This document shows, piece by piece, positions 15,400 through 24,905 of a stretch of DNA of 64,000 nt; positions within the stretch are counted from its first letter, which is position 1; the number at the start of each line of letters is the position of its first letter. A program made the translations under genes and the position numbers. Source of the stretch: Rathayibacter sp. SD072. Its GTDB lineage: Bacteria > Actinomycetota > Actinomycetes > Actinomycetales > Microbacteriaceae. Below the pieces are notes generated by a model. That model was not told the origin of the DNA, made no database searches, and saw nothing but the letters and a program-made list of their open reading frames with translations. The stretch lies in NCBI RefSeq assembly GCF_017355185.1, contig NZ_JADILJ010000007.1, forward strand, positions 53,076-117,075, in the 5' to 3' direction.

Positions 15400-16941
15400 A
15401 TGTCGTCCATCCCCACCTTCGCCGCTCTCGGCGTCCCCGCTCCCCTCGTCTCGGCCCTGACCGCGAACGGCATCACCGAGCCGTTCCCGATCCAGGTCGA
15501 CACGCTCCCCGACACCCTGAACGGCCGCGACGTCCTCGGACGCGGCAAGACCGGCTCGGGCAAGACCCTCGCCTTCTCCATCCCGATGATCGCCCGCCTC
15601 GGCGGATCGCTCGCCGGCGGCCGCCGCCGTCCGGGCCGCCCGCTCGGACTGGTCCTCGCGCCGACCCGCGAGCTGGCCACTCAGATCACGGCCGCGATGC
15701 AGCCCCTCGCCGACGCCTACGGCATCGTCACCACGACGATCTTCGGCGGCGTCTCGCAGCAGCGCCAGGTCGCGGCCCTCAAGCAGGGCGTCGACATCGT
15801 CGTGGCCTGCCCCGGCCGCCTCGAGGACCTGATGAAGCAGGGCTTCGTCAACCTCGACGCCGTCGAGATCACCGTGCTGGACGAGGCCGACCACATGGCC
15901 GACCTGGGCTTCCTGCCCGTCGTCACGCGCATCCTCGACAAGACCCCCCGCGGAGGCCAGCGCCTGCTGTTCTCGGCGACGCTCGACAACGGCGTGGACA
16001 AGCTCGTCAAGAAGTACCTGCAGAACGAGGTGCTCCACTCGGTCGACGAGGCCAACTCCCCCGTCGCGCTGATGACGCACCACGTGTTCGAGGTCGACGG
16101 CCTCGACGCGAAGAACGCGCTCGTGAAGACCCTCGCGTCCGGCACCGGCCGCCGCATCCTCTTCATGCGCACCAAGCACCACGCGAAGAAGCTCGCCAAG
16201 CAGCTCACCGGCCAGGGCATCCCCGCCGTCGACCTCCACGGCAACCTCTCGCAGGTCGCCCGCGACCGCAACCTCGCGGCGTTCGGCGCCGGCGACGTGA
16301 AGGTGCTCGTCGCGACAGACGTCGCCGCCCGCGGCGTCCACGTCGACGACGTCGAGCTCGTCATCCACGTCGACCCGCCCATGGAGCACAAGGCGTACCT
16401 GCACCGCTCGGGCCGCACCGCCCGCGCCGGCTCGGAGGGCGACGTCGTCACCGTCGTGCTGCCCACGCAGCGCGGCGACGTGAAGACCCTCCTGCGCAAG
16501 GCCGCCATCCAGGTCCAGCCCCAGCAGGTCACGGCCGACTCGGCCGCCGTCGCGAAGCTCGTCGGGAACGTCGCCGCGTACGTGACCCCGTCGGCCGTCG
16601 TCGAGCCCGTCCGCGGCCAGTCGCAGGGCGGACGCTCGCAGGGCGCCAACGCGCAGCGCAAGCGCGCGGCTCGCACCGACGGCACCGGCTCCGCTCCCCG
16701 CGGTGGACGGGGCGAGCGCTCGGCGGCTCCCGCCGGCGGCTCGGACCGTCCCCGTCGCGACCGCGCCGCCTCCTCCGAGGGCGCCGCTCGCGGCGGAGCC
16801 CGCGGCGGCCGCGGCCGCACCGCCGGCGCCGCCTCGACCGGTGGCGGCTCGCGCTCGTTCTACAGCACCGCGACCGGTGGGGCCTCCTCGGCCGCCCCGG
16901 CCGGCGGCGAGCGCCGCGGCGGACGTCGCGCCCAGGGCTGA
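15400..16941 (+). CDS. DEAD-box ATP-dependent RNA helicase
   Basis: 513 residues. The motifs are in order: Q motif (FAALGVPAPLV...PFPIQ), Walker A GKTGSGKT (about residue 48), PTRELA, DEADHMADLGF (about 160), SATLD (about 192), and HRSGRTARAG (about 335). From about residue 380 the tail is basic and rich in Gly, Arg and Ser (RGG-like), as in RNA-binding RhlE/CsdA-type helicases that act in ribosome assembly or mRNA decay at low temperature. I prefer ATG at 15400, behind AAAGG with 8 bases, over an ATG 24 bases upstream with no ribosome site. A hairpin follows 7 bases after the stop. Confidence 0.93.
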   Translation: MSSIPTFAALGVPAPLVSALTANGITEPFPIQVDTLPDTLNGRDVLGRGKTGSGKTLAFSIPMIARLGGSLAGGRRRPGRPLGLVLAPTRELATQITAAMQPLADAYGIVTTTIFGGVSQQRQVAALKQGVDIVVACPGRLEDLMKQGFVNLDAVEITVLDEADHMADLGFLPVVTRILDKTPRGGQRLLFSATLDNGVDKLVKKYLQNEVLHSVDEANSPVALMTHHVFEVDGLDAKNALVKTLASGTGRRILFMRTKHHAKKLAKQLTGQGIPAVDLHGNLSQVARDRNLAAFGAGDVKVLVATDVAARGVHVDDVELVIHVDPPMEHKAYLHRSGRTARAGSEGDVVTVVLPTQRGDVKTLLRKAAIQVQPQQVTADSAAVAKLVGNVAAYVTPSAVVEPVRGQSQGGRSQGANAQRKRAARTDGTGSAPRGGRGERSAAPAGGSDRPRRDRAASSEGAARGGARGGRGRTAGAASTGGGSRSFYSTATGGASSAAPAGGERRGGRRAQG

Positions 16942-16948
16942 GCTGATC

Positions 16949-17050
16949 GTGCGCCGCGGGGCGGCGCACCGCGGTCGGCTCGCGTAGCCGGTCGCGTCTC
17001 GCAGAGCGGGGTGCGACCGGCTACGCCGATCCGCTCGCACTCGGATCGGC
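16949..17050 (-). repeat. inverted copy of the 94-bp repeat, also helicase terminator
   Basis: It opens with a hairpin (GTGCGCCG, 5-base loop, CGGCGCAC) 7 bases after the helicase stop. This is followed by ACCGCGGTCGGCT, a 13-bp stem CGTAGCCGGTCGC (16983-16995 with 17013-17025), and CCGATCCG/CGGATCGG. Read in reverse complement it has the same order of hairpins as the copies at 17770-18000, with the middle diverged. Confidence 0.7.
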
Positions 17051-17110
17051 GGTCCGCCTCGTGAGTGCTGCTTGCGGTGAACGTCGAGAGCGTCCGAGCT
17101 GACGAGTGAT

Positions 17111-17165
17111 GAAGGCCGGGAGTCCCTCCCGTGGAGTGATCCACGCGGGAGGCACCCCGGCCTTC
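17111..17165. terminator. long imperfect hairpin, terminator-like
   Basis: The outer 10-bp stem GAAGGCCGGG (17111-17120 with 17156-17165) encloses an inner stem (CCTCCC and GTGGA arms) with a GTGA loop, together about 21 bp. The plus strand continues TTCGTCGTT. It resembles the strong terminator after rpoC. Confidence 0.6.
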
Positions 17166-17629
17166 GTCGTTCCTGCGGCCGCTGACGCGACCGTGTCGAC
17201 GGTGCCTGCGGAGTCGGTTCGGACCGGTGGAGCCCGGCGGATGACGGAGAGCCGCTCGTGGCCCAGGGCAGGCGCGCCGCGGTCGGGACGCAGGGCTCTC
17301 CGCGGCGAGTCGGTGTTCGCAACCGAGGTCGGGAGCGTGATTCGAGCCTCGGACGGTGCGCGATGACGCCCTCGGCCTCGATTCCGAACGGACCCGGGCC
17401 GCGGGAGCAGAGCCGGTCGCAGCAGACGGGCCCGGCTCACGTGCCCGGTCCGTCACCTGCGGCTCCGACGCAGACGGCCGTGCCGCATGTGGCACGACGA
17501 GCAGAACGTCGGCCAGGACCACGGCTCAGCCACCGTCGCGGCTGACGGGCGCTCTCAGCCGAGGTTCCGCTTCCCGCGGAGGACGCAACGCGCGTCTCCC
17601 GAGCGGAGCACCGAAGCCCACGGCATAGC

Positions 17630-17723
17630 CGAACGCGCGATCCGCATGCGAGCGGATCGCGCTAGGCGGAACGCACCACGCTCTCGGGAACCCGGCCACC
17701 TCGAAGAGCCGACCGCGGTGCGC
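17630..17723 (+). repeat. 94-bp repeat, copy 1
   Basis: It starts with CGAACGCGCGATCCGC and ends with ACCGCGGTGCGC, and contains the hairpin GATCCGC-N6-GCGGATC. It differs from copy 3 at one base in 94. Confidence 0.9.
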
Positions 17724-17769
17724 GGCCTCACCTTGCACCGGAGAGGAGCGCCGAAGCGCACGGCGGAGC

Positions 17770-17878
17770 CGAACGCGTGATCCGCGTGCCAGCGGATCGC
17801 GCTAGGCGGAACGCGACCCGCTCTGCAGAACGCGACCACCCACGAAAGCCGACCGCGGTGCGCCGCCCCGCGGCGCAC
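17770..17878 (+). repeat. 94-bp repeat, copy 2, with terminal hairpin
   Basis: The same 94-base length (17770-17863), diverged in the middle, but the ends and the GATCCGC/GCGGATC hairpin are kept. It is extended by the hairpin GTGCGCCG-CCCCG-CGGCGCAC (17858-17878). Confidence 0.85.
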
Positions 17879-17891
17879 AGAACGACACCGT

Positions 17892-18000
17892 CGAACGCGC
17901 GATCCGCATGCGAGCGGATCGCGCTAGGCGGAACGCACCACGCTCTCGGGAACCCGGCCACCTCGAAGAGTCGACCGCGGTGCGCCGCCCCGCGGCGCAC
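17892..18000 (+). repeat. 94-bp repeat, copy 3, with terminal hairpin
   Basis: It differs at one base from copy 1 over 94 bases, then carries the same GTGCGCCG/CGGCGCAC hairpin as copy 2. It ends 3 bases before the DUF4916 stop codon, so it may also terminate that gene. Confidence 0.9.
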
Positions 18001-18003
18001 AGA

Positions 18004-18543
18004 TCAGCGCAGCCGACCGACAGAGGCCAGCGCGGCGCGGACGAGTGCGCCGCGGCCGCCCTCCATCTCGGCCGAGACGGCCTCGGAGCAGGCCTCGTCG
18101 GGGGTCATCCAGGTGAGCTCGAGAGCGTCCTGGCGGGGCTCGCACGTGCCCGTCACGGGGACGACGTACGCGAGGGACACCGCGTGCTGGCGCTCGTCGG
18201 TGAAGGGGCCCATGCCCGGCATCGGGAAGTACTCGGCGACGTGGAAGGGCAGCGGGCTCGCGGGCAGCAGCGGGAACGCCATCGGCCCGAGGTCCTTCTC
18301 GAGGTGGCGGAAGAGCGCGTCCCGGAGGGTCTCGCCGTACATCACGCGGCCTGAGACGATCGTGCGGGTGATCTGGCCCGATGCCGTCGCGCGCAGCAGC
18401 ACGCCCACCTCCGTCACCTGGCCGAGCCCGTCGACGCGCACCGGCACCGCCTCGACGTACAGCAGCGGGAGCCGACGGCGGATCTCGGCGAGTTCGTCGT
18501 CGGACAGCCACCCGGAGTTGGGGTCAGGGGTACGCACGCTCAT
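18004..18543 (-). CDS. DUF4916 (Nudix-like) protein
   Basis: 179 residues. The family pattern is clear along the whole length: WLSDDELAEIRRRLPLLYV, VSGRVMYGETLRDALFRH, LEKDLGPMAFP, FHVAEYFPMPG and RQHAVSLAYVVPVTG, then LTWMTPDEA. The fold is Nudix-like but the canonical GX5EX7REUXEEXGU box is not intact, so pyrophosphohydrolase activity is doubtful. It is an actinobacterial housekeeping family of unknown role. Divergent from the esterase gene; the start is ATG at 18541-18543. Confidence 0.85.
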   Translation of the reverse strand: MSVRTPDPNSGWLSDDELAEIRRRLPLLYVEAVPVRVDGLGQVTEVGVLLRATASGQITRTIVSGRVMYGETLRDALFRHLEKDLGPMAFPLLPASPLPFHVAEYFPMPGMGPFTDERQHAVSLAYVVPVTGTCEPRQDALELTWMTPDEACSEAVSAEMEGGRGALVRAALASVGRLR

Positions 18544-18620
18544 GGAGCCATTCTTACCCCTCGTTGCTGTCCGTCCGGTTCCGTCCGGGGTGCGGCGGCG
18601 GCAGCGGCGATGATGGAGCC

Positions 18621-19268
18621 ATGGGAATCGACGCGAACGCGGTGCTGTGGTCCTCCTCCGAGAAGGACCGGGCGGACCGGCCGCTGCTGGTGCTCCTGCA
18701 CGGCTACGGCTCGCACGAGGGCGACCTGTTCTCGCTCGGCGCGTACCTGCCGCTGGAGCCGGTGCTCGCCTCCCTCCGGGCCCCGATCGCCCTGGACGGG
18801 CGGGCGAACGCGTGGTGGCCGTTGCGCGTGCCGCTGGATCCGGAGCGCCTGACGACCGACCCGGACGCCGTCGAGCGCGCCGTGCAGGACGTGCTCGACT
18901 GGCTCGACGCCCTGCAGCACCCCGGTCCCGTCGGGCTGCTCGGGTTCTCGCAGGGAGCGGCCCTGGCGGTGCAGCTGCTGCGGCGCGCTCCCGCCCGCTT
19001 CGCGTTCGCCGTCGCCCTGTCGGGCTTCGTCGTGCCGCTGGCCGAGGGCGACGAGGCCGACGAGCGACTCGCGCGGGAGCGTCCGCTCGTCTTCCGCGGG
19101 CGAGGGACACTCGACTCGGTCATCCCGCCGAGCGCCGTGGCCGAGGGCGACGCCTGGTTCCCGGCGCACACCGACCTGGACTCCCGCGTCTACGAGGGGG
19201 TGGCGCACGGGGTGAGCCAGACCGAGATCGCGGACGTCAGCTCCTTCATCCGCCGCGCCTTCGGCTGA
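18621..19268 (+). CDS. alpha/beta-hydrolase, carboxylesterase/phospholipase type 2
   Basis: 215 residues. LLVLLHGYGSHEGDLFSL is the oxyanion-hole HGxG region. LLGFSQGAALAVQLL carries the nucleophile Ser (GFSQG). GTLDSVIPPS holds the acid and VAHGVSQTEI the catalytic His. It lacks a signal peptide, so it acts in the cytoplasm on small acyl esters or lysophospholipids. It is divergent from DUF4916, with 77 bases between them, and 85 bases upstream of the helicase gene. Confidence 0.85.
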   Translation: MGIDANAVLWSSSEKDRADRPLLVLLHGYGSHEGDLFSLGAYLPLEPVLASLRAPIALDGRANAWWPLRVPLDPERLTTDPDAVERAVQDVLDWLDALQHPGPVGLLGFSQGAALAVQLLRRAPARFAFAVALSGFVVPLAEGDEADERLARERPLVFRGRGTLDSVIPPSAVAEGDAWFPAHTDLDSRVYEGVAHGVSQTEIADVSSFIRRAFG

Positions 19269-19353
19269 GGGCGCCGACCACCGGCGCCGCGTCAAGGGTT
19301 TGCCCGCGGCGGACGCGCCCGTCAGTGTCGGTGGTGGCAGGGAGGATGGAACC

Positions 19354-22300
19354 ATGCCCACCGAACCCGGCGGCAGTGCTCTCGAGCGCTTCTCCCCCGC
19401 CACCCGCGCCTGGTTCCAGGGTGCCTTCCCGGCGCCCACGGCGGCGCAGGAGGGCGCGTGGTCGGCGATCTCCTCCGGATCCCACGCGCTCGTGGTGGCC
19501 CCCACCGGCTCGGGCAAGACGCTGTCGGCCTTCCTCTGGGCCATCGACCGCCTCGTGCAGGGTCCGCCGCCGGAGGATCCGCAGCACCGCACCCGCGTGC
19601 TCTACGTCTCGCCGCTGAAGGCGCTGGGCGTCGATGTCGAGCGGAACCTCCGCTCGCCGCTGGTCGGCGTGACCCAGACGGCGCTCCGCCTGAGCGCGGA
19701 GGGCGTCGGAGGGGCTCCGTCGACCGTCACGGTCGGCGTCCGCTCCGGGGACACCCCCGCGGCCGAGCGCCGCGTGCTGCAGAAGACCCCGCCCGACATC
19801 CTCATCACGACGCCCGAGTCGCTCTACCTGATGCTCACCTCCGCCGCCCGGGAGTCGCTGCGCGGCGTCGAGACCGTCATCGTCGACGAGGTCCACGCGG
19901 TCGCGTCGACCAAGCGCGGTGCGCACCTCGCCGTCTCGCTCGAGCGGCTCGACGCCCTGCTGACGAAGCCGGTGCAGCGCATCGGTCTCTCGGCGACCGT
20001 GCGGCCCCGCGAGGAGGTGGCCCGGTTCCTGGCCGGTCGCTCGCCCGTCTCGATCGTCGCCCCCGTCTCCGAGAAGCAGTGGGACCTCACCGTCGTCGTC
20101 CCGGTCGAGGACATGTCCGAGCTCGGCGCCGCCGCACCCCAGGAGGGATCGACGATGGGCGCGACCGGTCCGCAGAGCGGATCGATCTGGCCCCACGTCG
20201 AGGAGTCGATCGTCGACCGCGTGCTCGCTCACACCTCCTCCATCGTCTTCGCCAATTCGCGTCGGCTCGCCGAGCGGCTGACAGCGCGGCTCAACGAGAT
20301 CTACTCGGAGCGCCGCGAGGCCGACCTCGAGCGCGCCCGGTCGGCCGCCGAGCCGGTCGCGGTCGGCGCGCTCGTCGACGACGCGATCGGATCGATGGCC
20401 ACGGGCGCCTCCCGGCGCGCTCCGGCCGAGCTGATGGGCGGCGCCGGCGGCACGAGCGGCACCGGGCAGTCGGCGCCCGACGACGAGCCCCTGCTCGCCC
20501 GGGCCCACCACGGCTCCGTCAGCAAGGAGCAGCGCGCGATCATCGAGGACGACCTCAAGTCCGGCCGGCTGCGCTGCGTGGTCGCCACCTCGAGCCTCGA
20601 GCTCGGCATCGACATGGGCGCCGTCGACCTCGTCGTGCAGGTCGAGACCCCGCCGTCGGTCGCCAGCGCCCTGCAGCGGGTCGGCCGCGCGGGCCACCAG
20701 GTCGGCGAGGTCTCGCGCGGCGCGTTCTACCCCAAGCACCGGGCCGACCTGCTGCACTCGGCCGTCACGACCGAGCGGATGCGCTCCGGACTGATCGAGG
20801 CGATCCAGGTCCCGGCGAATCCGCTCGACATCCTCGCCCAGCAGACCGTCGCCGCCACGGCGCTCGAGTCGCTCGACGTCGACGACTGGTTCGACACCGT
20901 CCGGCGCAGCGCCCCGTTCGTCTCGCTCCCGCGCTCGGCCTACGAGGCGACCCTCGATCTGCTGTCGGGGCGCTACCCCTCCGATCAGTTCGCGGAGCTG
21001 CGCCCCCGCCTCGTCTGGGACCGCGACGCCAACACCCTCACGGGCCGCCCCGGGGCGCAGCGCCTCGCCGTCACGAGCGGCGGCACGATCCCCGACCGCG
21101 GACTCTTCGGCGTCTTCATGGTCGGGGAGCCCGGCTCCACCGGCAACCGCGTCGGCGAGCTCGACGAGGAGATGGTCTACGAGTCGCGGGTCGGCGACGT
21201 CTTCGCGCTGGGTGCGACGAGCTGGCGGATCCAGGAGATCACCTACGACCGCGTGATCGTCACGCCCGCCTTCGGCGAGCCGGGGCGCCTGCCCTTCTGG
21301 AAGGGCGACTCCCAGGGCAGGCCCGCCGAGCTCGGCGAGGCGATCGGAGCATTCACCCGCGAACTCGGCGGAGCGGCCGTCGATCCGGCCCGGGCGCGCT
21401 GCGCCGAGGCCGGTCTCGACGAGTACGCGACGAACAACCTGCTCTCGTTCCTCGACGAGCAGCGCATCGCCACCGGTCAGATCCCCGACGACCGCACCCT
21501 CGTGCTCGAGCGCTTCCGCGACGAGCTGGGCGACTGGCGGCTCGTCCTGCACTCGCCGTACGGCATGCAGGTGCACTCGCCGTGGGCACTGGCCGTCGGG
21601 GCCCGGGTGCGCGAGCGGCACGGCGTCGACGGCGCGGCGATGGCGGGCGACGACGGCATCGTGGTCCGCATCCCCGACACCGAGTCCGAGCCCCCGGGCG
21701 CCGAGCTCTTCCTCTTCGAGCGCGAGGAGCTCGAGTCGCTCGTGACCAGCGAGGTGGGCGGCTCGGCGCTGTTCGCGGCCCGGTTCCGCGAGTGCGCGGC
21801 GCGGGCGCTGCTCCTGCCCCGCTACAACCCCGGCAAGCGCTCGCCGCTCTGGCAGCAGCGCCAGCGGGCGGCGCAGCTGCTCGACGTCGCGCGGACCTAC
21901 CCGACCTTCCCGATCATCCTCGAGACCGTCCGCGAGTGCCTGCAGGACGTCTACGACCTGCCCGCTCTGCTGCGGCTCGCCGCACGGCTCGACGGACGCG
22001 AGCTGCGGATCCTCGAGGTCGAGACGCCGACCGCGAGCCCCTTCGCGCGGTCGATGCTGTTCGGCTACGTCGCCGCGTTCATGTACGAGGGCGACAGCCC
22101 ACTCGCCGAGCGGCGGGCCGCGGCGCTCTCGGTCGACGCGGCGCTGCTCGGGGAGCTGCTCGGCCGTGCCGAGCTGCGCGAGCTGCTCGACCCCGTCGTG
22201 CTCGCGCAGATCGAGCGCGAACTGCAGCGCGTCGAGCCCGAGCGCCGACTGCGCGGCCTCGAAGGCGCCGCCGACCTCCTGCGCCTGCTCGGCCCGCTGA

Positions 22301-24060
22301 CCATGGACGAGCTGGGCGAGCGCCTCGTCGAGGAGTCGGTCGCCTCGGCCGACGTCGCGGCCGCTCCCCCGATCGCGCGCGAGACGCTCGAGGCGGTCGT
22401 CGCCCAGCTCGTGAAGGCGAAGCGCGTCCTGCCCGTCGGGCTCGGTGGCGAGCAGCGCTACGCGGCGATGGAGGACGCGGCGCGGCTGCGCGACGCCCTC
22501 GGCACACCCCTGCCCATCGGCGTGCCCGTGGCGTTCATCGACCCGGTGCGCGACCCCCTCGGCGACCTCGTCGCCCGCTACGCCCGCACCCACGGTCCGT
22601 TCACGGCGGCAGCGGTCGCCACGCGGCTGGGGCTCGGCGTCGCGGTCGTCACCGACACCCTCCGCCGCCTCTCCGGCGAGCGGCGGGTCACCGAGGGCGA
22701 GTTCCGCCCGAACGGCACGGGCAGCGAGTGGTGCGACGCCGAGGTCCTGCGCCGGCTCCGCAGCCGCTCCCTCGCCGCCCTCCGCAAGGAGGTCGAGCCG
22801 GTCCACGGGGCCGCCTACGGGCGGTTCCTGCCCACCTGGCAGCACGTCGGCGGCTCGCTGCGCGGCATCGACGGGGTCGCCTCCGTCATCGACCAGCTCG
22901 CCGGAGCACCCATCCCGGCCTCCGCGTGGGAGACGCTGATCCTCCCATCCCGGGTCCGCGACTACTCTCCCGCGATGCTCGACGAGCTCACCGCCACCGG
23001 TGAGGTGCTCTGGGCCGGAGCGGGGACGCTGCCCGGCAACGACGGCTGGGTGAGCCTGCACCTGGCCGAGACCGCCGGTCTCACCCTGCCCGTGCCCGGC
23101 GAGACGCTGCCGCTGGGCGAGCTGCAGCAGGAGATCGTGGGCGTGCTCGGCTCGGGGGGCGGCTACTTCTTCCGCCAGCTCTCCGACGCCGTCGGCTCCA
23201 CCGACGACTCCGCCCTCGTCGACGCCCTGTGGGAGCTCGTGTGGGCGGGGCTGCTCACGAACGACACCCTCGCGCCGCTGCGCACCCTCGTCGGCACGAG
23301 CGGAGGCGCCCATCGGCAGCCGCGGGCGCCCGCGCGGGCCCGCGCACCCCGCGGCCGCATGATGACGCGCCCGACGATGCAGACGCGCGTCGGTCCGCCC
23401 ACCGCCGGCGGCCGCTGGTCGATCGTTCCGCTCGCCGAGTCCGATCCGACGGTCCGCGGGCACGCCCTCGGCGAGGTGCTCCTCGAGCGCTACGGCATCG
23501 TCACCCGCGGCTCCGTGCAGGCCGAGGGGGTGCTCGGAGGCTTCGCGCTGGCCTACAAGGTCCTCAGCGGCTTCGAGCAGCAGGGCCGCGCCCGTCGCGG
23601 CTACTTCATCGAGAAGCTCGGAGCCGCGCAGTTCGGCACCGCCGGCAGCGTCGACCGACTGCGGACCTTCGCGCCGCAGGACGACGCTCTCGATCGTCCG
23701 CGCCCCGTGCTCGCCCTGGCCGCCACCGACCCCGCCAACCCGTTCGGAGCGGCCCTGCCGTGGCCGCAGGGCGAGGGCCACCGCCCGGGTCGCAAGGCGG
23801 GCGCGCTCGTGGCGATCGTCGACGGCGAGCTGGCCGTCTACCTCGAGCGCGGCGGCAAGACCGCACTCACCTTCACGTCGGACGAGACCGCTCTCGCGGA
23901 CGCGGCCGGGGCGTTCGCGCAGCTGGTCCGCTCCCGCGGCGTCGAGAAGCTGACCGTGGAGAAGATCGACGGCGAATTCTCGCTCGGCACGCCGCTGGGC
24001 GACGCGCTCGTCGCGGCGGGCTTCGTCGCCAACCCCCGCGGTCTCCGGATGCGCGCGTGA
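19354..24060 (+). CDS. lhr: Lhr-type large ATP-dependent DNA helicase
   Basis: 1568 residues, usual size for actinobacterial Lhr. The motifs are: FSPATRAWFQGAFPAPTAAQEGAW near the start, Walker A APTGSGKT (about residue 49), DEVH (about 178), LSATVRP, and the domain-2 motifs HHGSVSKEQR, SSLELGIDMG and QRVGRAGH. Then follow the winged-helix and beta-barrel core and the long C-terminal domain. Lhr is a 3'-5' helicase that unwinds RNA:DNA hybrids and is induced by DNA damage in mycobacteria. A GGAGG site 8 bases upstream sets the ATG at 19354. It is 18 bases ahead of the glycosylase gene, so damage response is a natural shared role. Confidence 0.96.
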   Translation: MPTEPGGSALERFSPATRAWFQGAFPAPTAAQEGAWSAISSGSHALVVAPTGSGKTLSAFLWAIDRLVQGPPPEDPQHRTRVLYVSPLKALGVDVERNLRSPLVGVTQTALRLSAEGVGGAPSTVTVGVRSGDTPAAERRVLQKTPPDILITTPESLYLMLTSAARESLRGVETVIVDEVHAVASTKRGAHLAVSLERLDALLTKPVQRIGLSATVRPREEVARFLAGRSPVSIVAPVSEKQWDLTVVVPVEDMSELGAAAPQEGSTMGATGPQSGSIWPHVEESIVDRVLAHTSSIVFANSRRLAERLTARLNEIYSERREADLERARSAAEPVAVGALVDDAIGSMATGASRRAPAELMGGAGGTSGTGQSAPDDEPLLARAHHGSVSKEQRAIIEDDLKSGRLRCVVATSSLELGIDMGAVDLVVQVETPPSVASALQRVGRAGHQVGEVSRGAFYPKHRADLLHSAVTTERMRSGLIEAIQVPANPLDILAQQTVAATALESLDVDDWFDTVRRSAPFVSLPRSAYEATLDLLSGRYPSDQFAELRPRLVWDRDANTLTGRPGAQRLAVTSGGTIPDRGLFGVFMVGEPGSTGNRVGELDEEMVYESRVGDVFALGATSWRIQEITYDRVIVTPAFGEPGRLPFWKGDSQGRPAELGEAIGAFTRELGGAAVDPARARCAEAGLDEYATNNLLSFLDEQRIATGQIPDDRTLVLERFRDELGDWRLVLHSPYGMQVHSPWALAVGARVRERHGVDGAAMAGDDGIVVRIPDTESEPPGAELFLFEREELESLVTSEVGGSALFAARFRECAARALLLPRYNPGKRSPLWQQRQRAAQLLDVARTYPTFPIILETVRECLQDVYDLPALLRLAARLDGRELRILEVETPTASPFARSMLFGYVAAFMYEGDSPLAERRAAALSVDAALLGELLGRAELRELLDPVVLAQIERELQRVEPERRLRGLEGAADLLRLLGPLTMDELGERLVEESVASADVAAAPPIARETLEAVVAQLVKAKRVLPVGLGGEQRYAAMEDAARLRDALGTPLPIGVPVAFIDPVRDPLGDLVARYARTHGPFTAAAVATRLGLGVAVVTDTLRRLSGERRVTEGEFRPNGTGSEWCDAEVLRRLRSRSLAALRKEVEPVHGAAYGRFLPTWQHVGGSLRGIDGVASVIDQLAGAPIPASAWETLILPSRVRDYSPAMLDELTATGEVLWAGAGTLPGNDGWVSLHLAETAGLTLPVPGETLPLGELQQEIVGVLGSGGGYFFRQLSDAVGSTDDSALVDALWELVWAGLLTNDTLAPLRTLVGTSGGAHRQPRAPARARAPRGRMMTRPTMQTRVGPPTAGGRWSIVPLAESDPTVRGHALGEVLLERYGIVTRGSVQAEGVLGGFALAYKVLSGFEQQGRARRGYFIEKLGAAQFGTAGSVDRLRTFAPQDDALDRPRPVLALAATDPANPFGAALPWPQGEGHRPGRKAGALVAIVDGELAVYLERGGKTALTFTSDETALADAAGAFAQLVRSRGVEKLTVEKIDGEFSLGTPLGDALVAAGFVANPRGLRMRA

Positions 24061-24078
24061 GCCCCGGAGGGAGCCCCC

Positions 24079-24867
24079 GTGCCCGAGGGTGACACCGTCT
24101 ACCGATCCGCGCACAACCTCGCCGAGGCGCTCGACGGCCAGGTTCTGACGACGTGCGACGTCCGCGTGCCGAAGTACGCGACCGTCGACCTCACGGGGGA
24201 GACCATCGACTCCGTCGTGCCCCGCGGCAAGCACCTGCTGATGCGGGTCGGCGATGCGCTCATCCACTCGCACCTCAAGATGGAGGGCAGCTGGCACCTG
24301 TACCCCCTCGGCGGCGAGCGGCCGAAGTGGCACCGCCCCGCGTTCCAGGCGCGCATCGTGCTCGAGACGCCCGAGTGGCAGGCCGTCGGCTTCGAGCTGG
24401 GCCTGCTCGAGATCGTGCCCCTCTCCGCCGAGCAGGACGTCGTCGGCTACCTCGGTCCCGACCTCCTCGGCCCCGACTGGGATGCGGACGAGGCTCTGCA
24501 TCGCCTCTCCGCCGACCCCGAGCGGCCGATCGGCCTCGCCCTGCTCGACCAGCGGATCATGGCCGGCCTCGGCAACGTCTACCGGGCCGAGCTCTGCTTC
24601 CTCCGGGGAGTCCTGCCGACCCGTCCGGTCGGCGAGTCCGGCGATCTCGTGCGCACGATCGCCCTCGCCAAGAAGCTGATCACGGTCAACCGGGAGCGCA
24701 TCGAGCGCACCACGACAGGCAACCTCCGGCCCGGGCAGCAGCTCTGGGTCTACGGCCGCGACCGCCGGCCCTGCCGCCGCTGCGGCACGCCGATCCGCCA
24801 GGGCGAGCTCGGCGACAGCGAGCTGCAGTTGCGGGTCACCTACTGGTGCCCGCACTGCCAGAGCTGA
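24079..24867 (+). CDS. Fpg/Nei-family DNA glycosylase (endonuclease VIII, Nei2-like)
   Basis: 262 residues, GTG start. The mature N-terminus PEGDTVYR gives the catalytic Pro2 and Glu3 shared by the family. KH in GKHLLMR and the LGNVYRAELCF helix-two-turn-helix fit Nei. The C-terminal zinc finger is CRRCGTPI...CPHC. It removes oxidised pyrimidines and nicks the abasic site. PEGDT rather than PELPE at the start marks Nei over Fpg. Probably one transcript with lhr. Confidence 0.9.
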   Translation: MPEGDTVYRSAHNLAEALDGQVLTTCDVRVPKYATVDLTGETIDSVVPRGKHLLMRVGDALIHSHLKMEGSWHLYPLGGERPKWHRPAFQARIVLETPEWQAVGFELGLLEIVPLSAEQDVVGYLGPDLLGPDWDADEALHRLSADPERPIGLALLDQRIMAGLGNVYRAELCFLRGVLPTRPVGESGDLVRTIALAKKLITVNRERIERTTTGNLRPGQQLWVYGRDRRPCRRCGTPIRQGELGDSELQLRVTYWCPHCQS

Positions 24868-24905
24868 AGGACCCCAACAGAACCGCTGGCACGTGTCGCG
24901 CGCCT

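Larger units (their letters stand above)
16942..18003. other. 1.06-kb gene-free region rich in palindromes and 94-bp repeats
   Basis: No reading frame here has coding character. The region holds the helicase terminator, an inverted repeat copy (16949-17050), a long hairpin (17111-17165), a GTTCGCAACCGAGG motif (17315-17328) and three 94-bp repeats (17630-18000). The middle part (17170-17620) shows nothing else. Confidence 0.8.

Noticed and set aside
17106..17780. Small frames of 60-97 codons in the repeat region
   Set aside because: They run through hairpins and repeat copies, differ between near-identical repeats, and lack ribosome sites.
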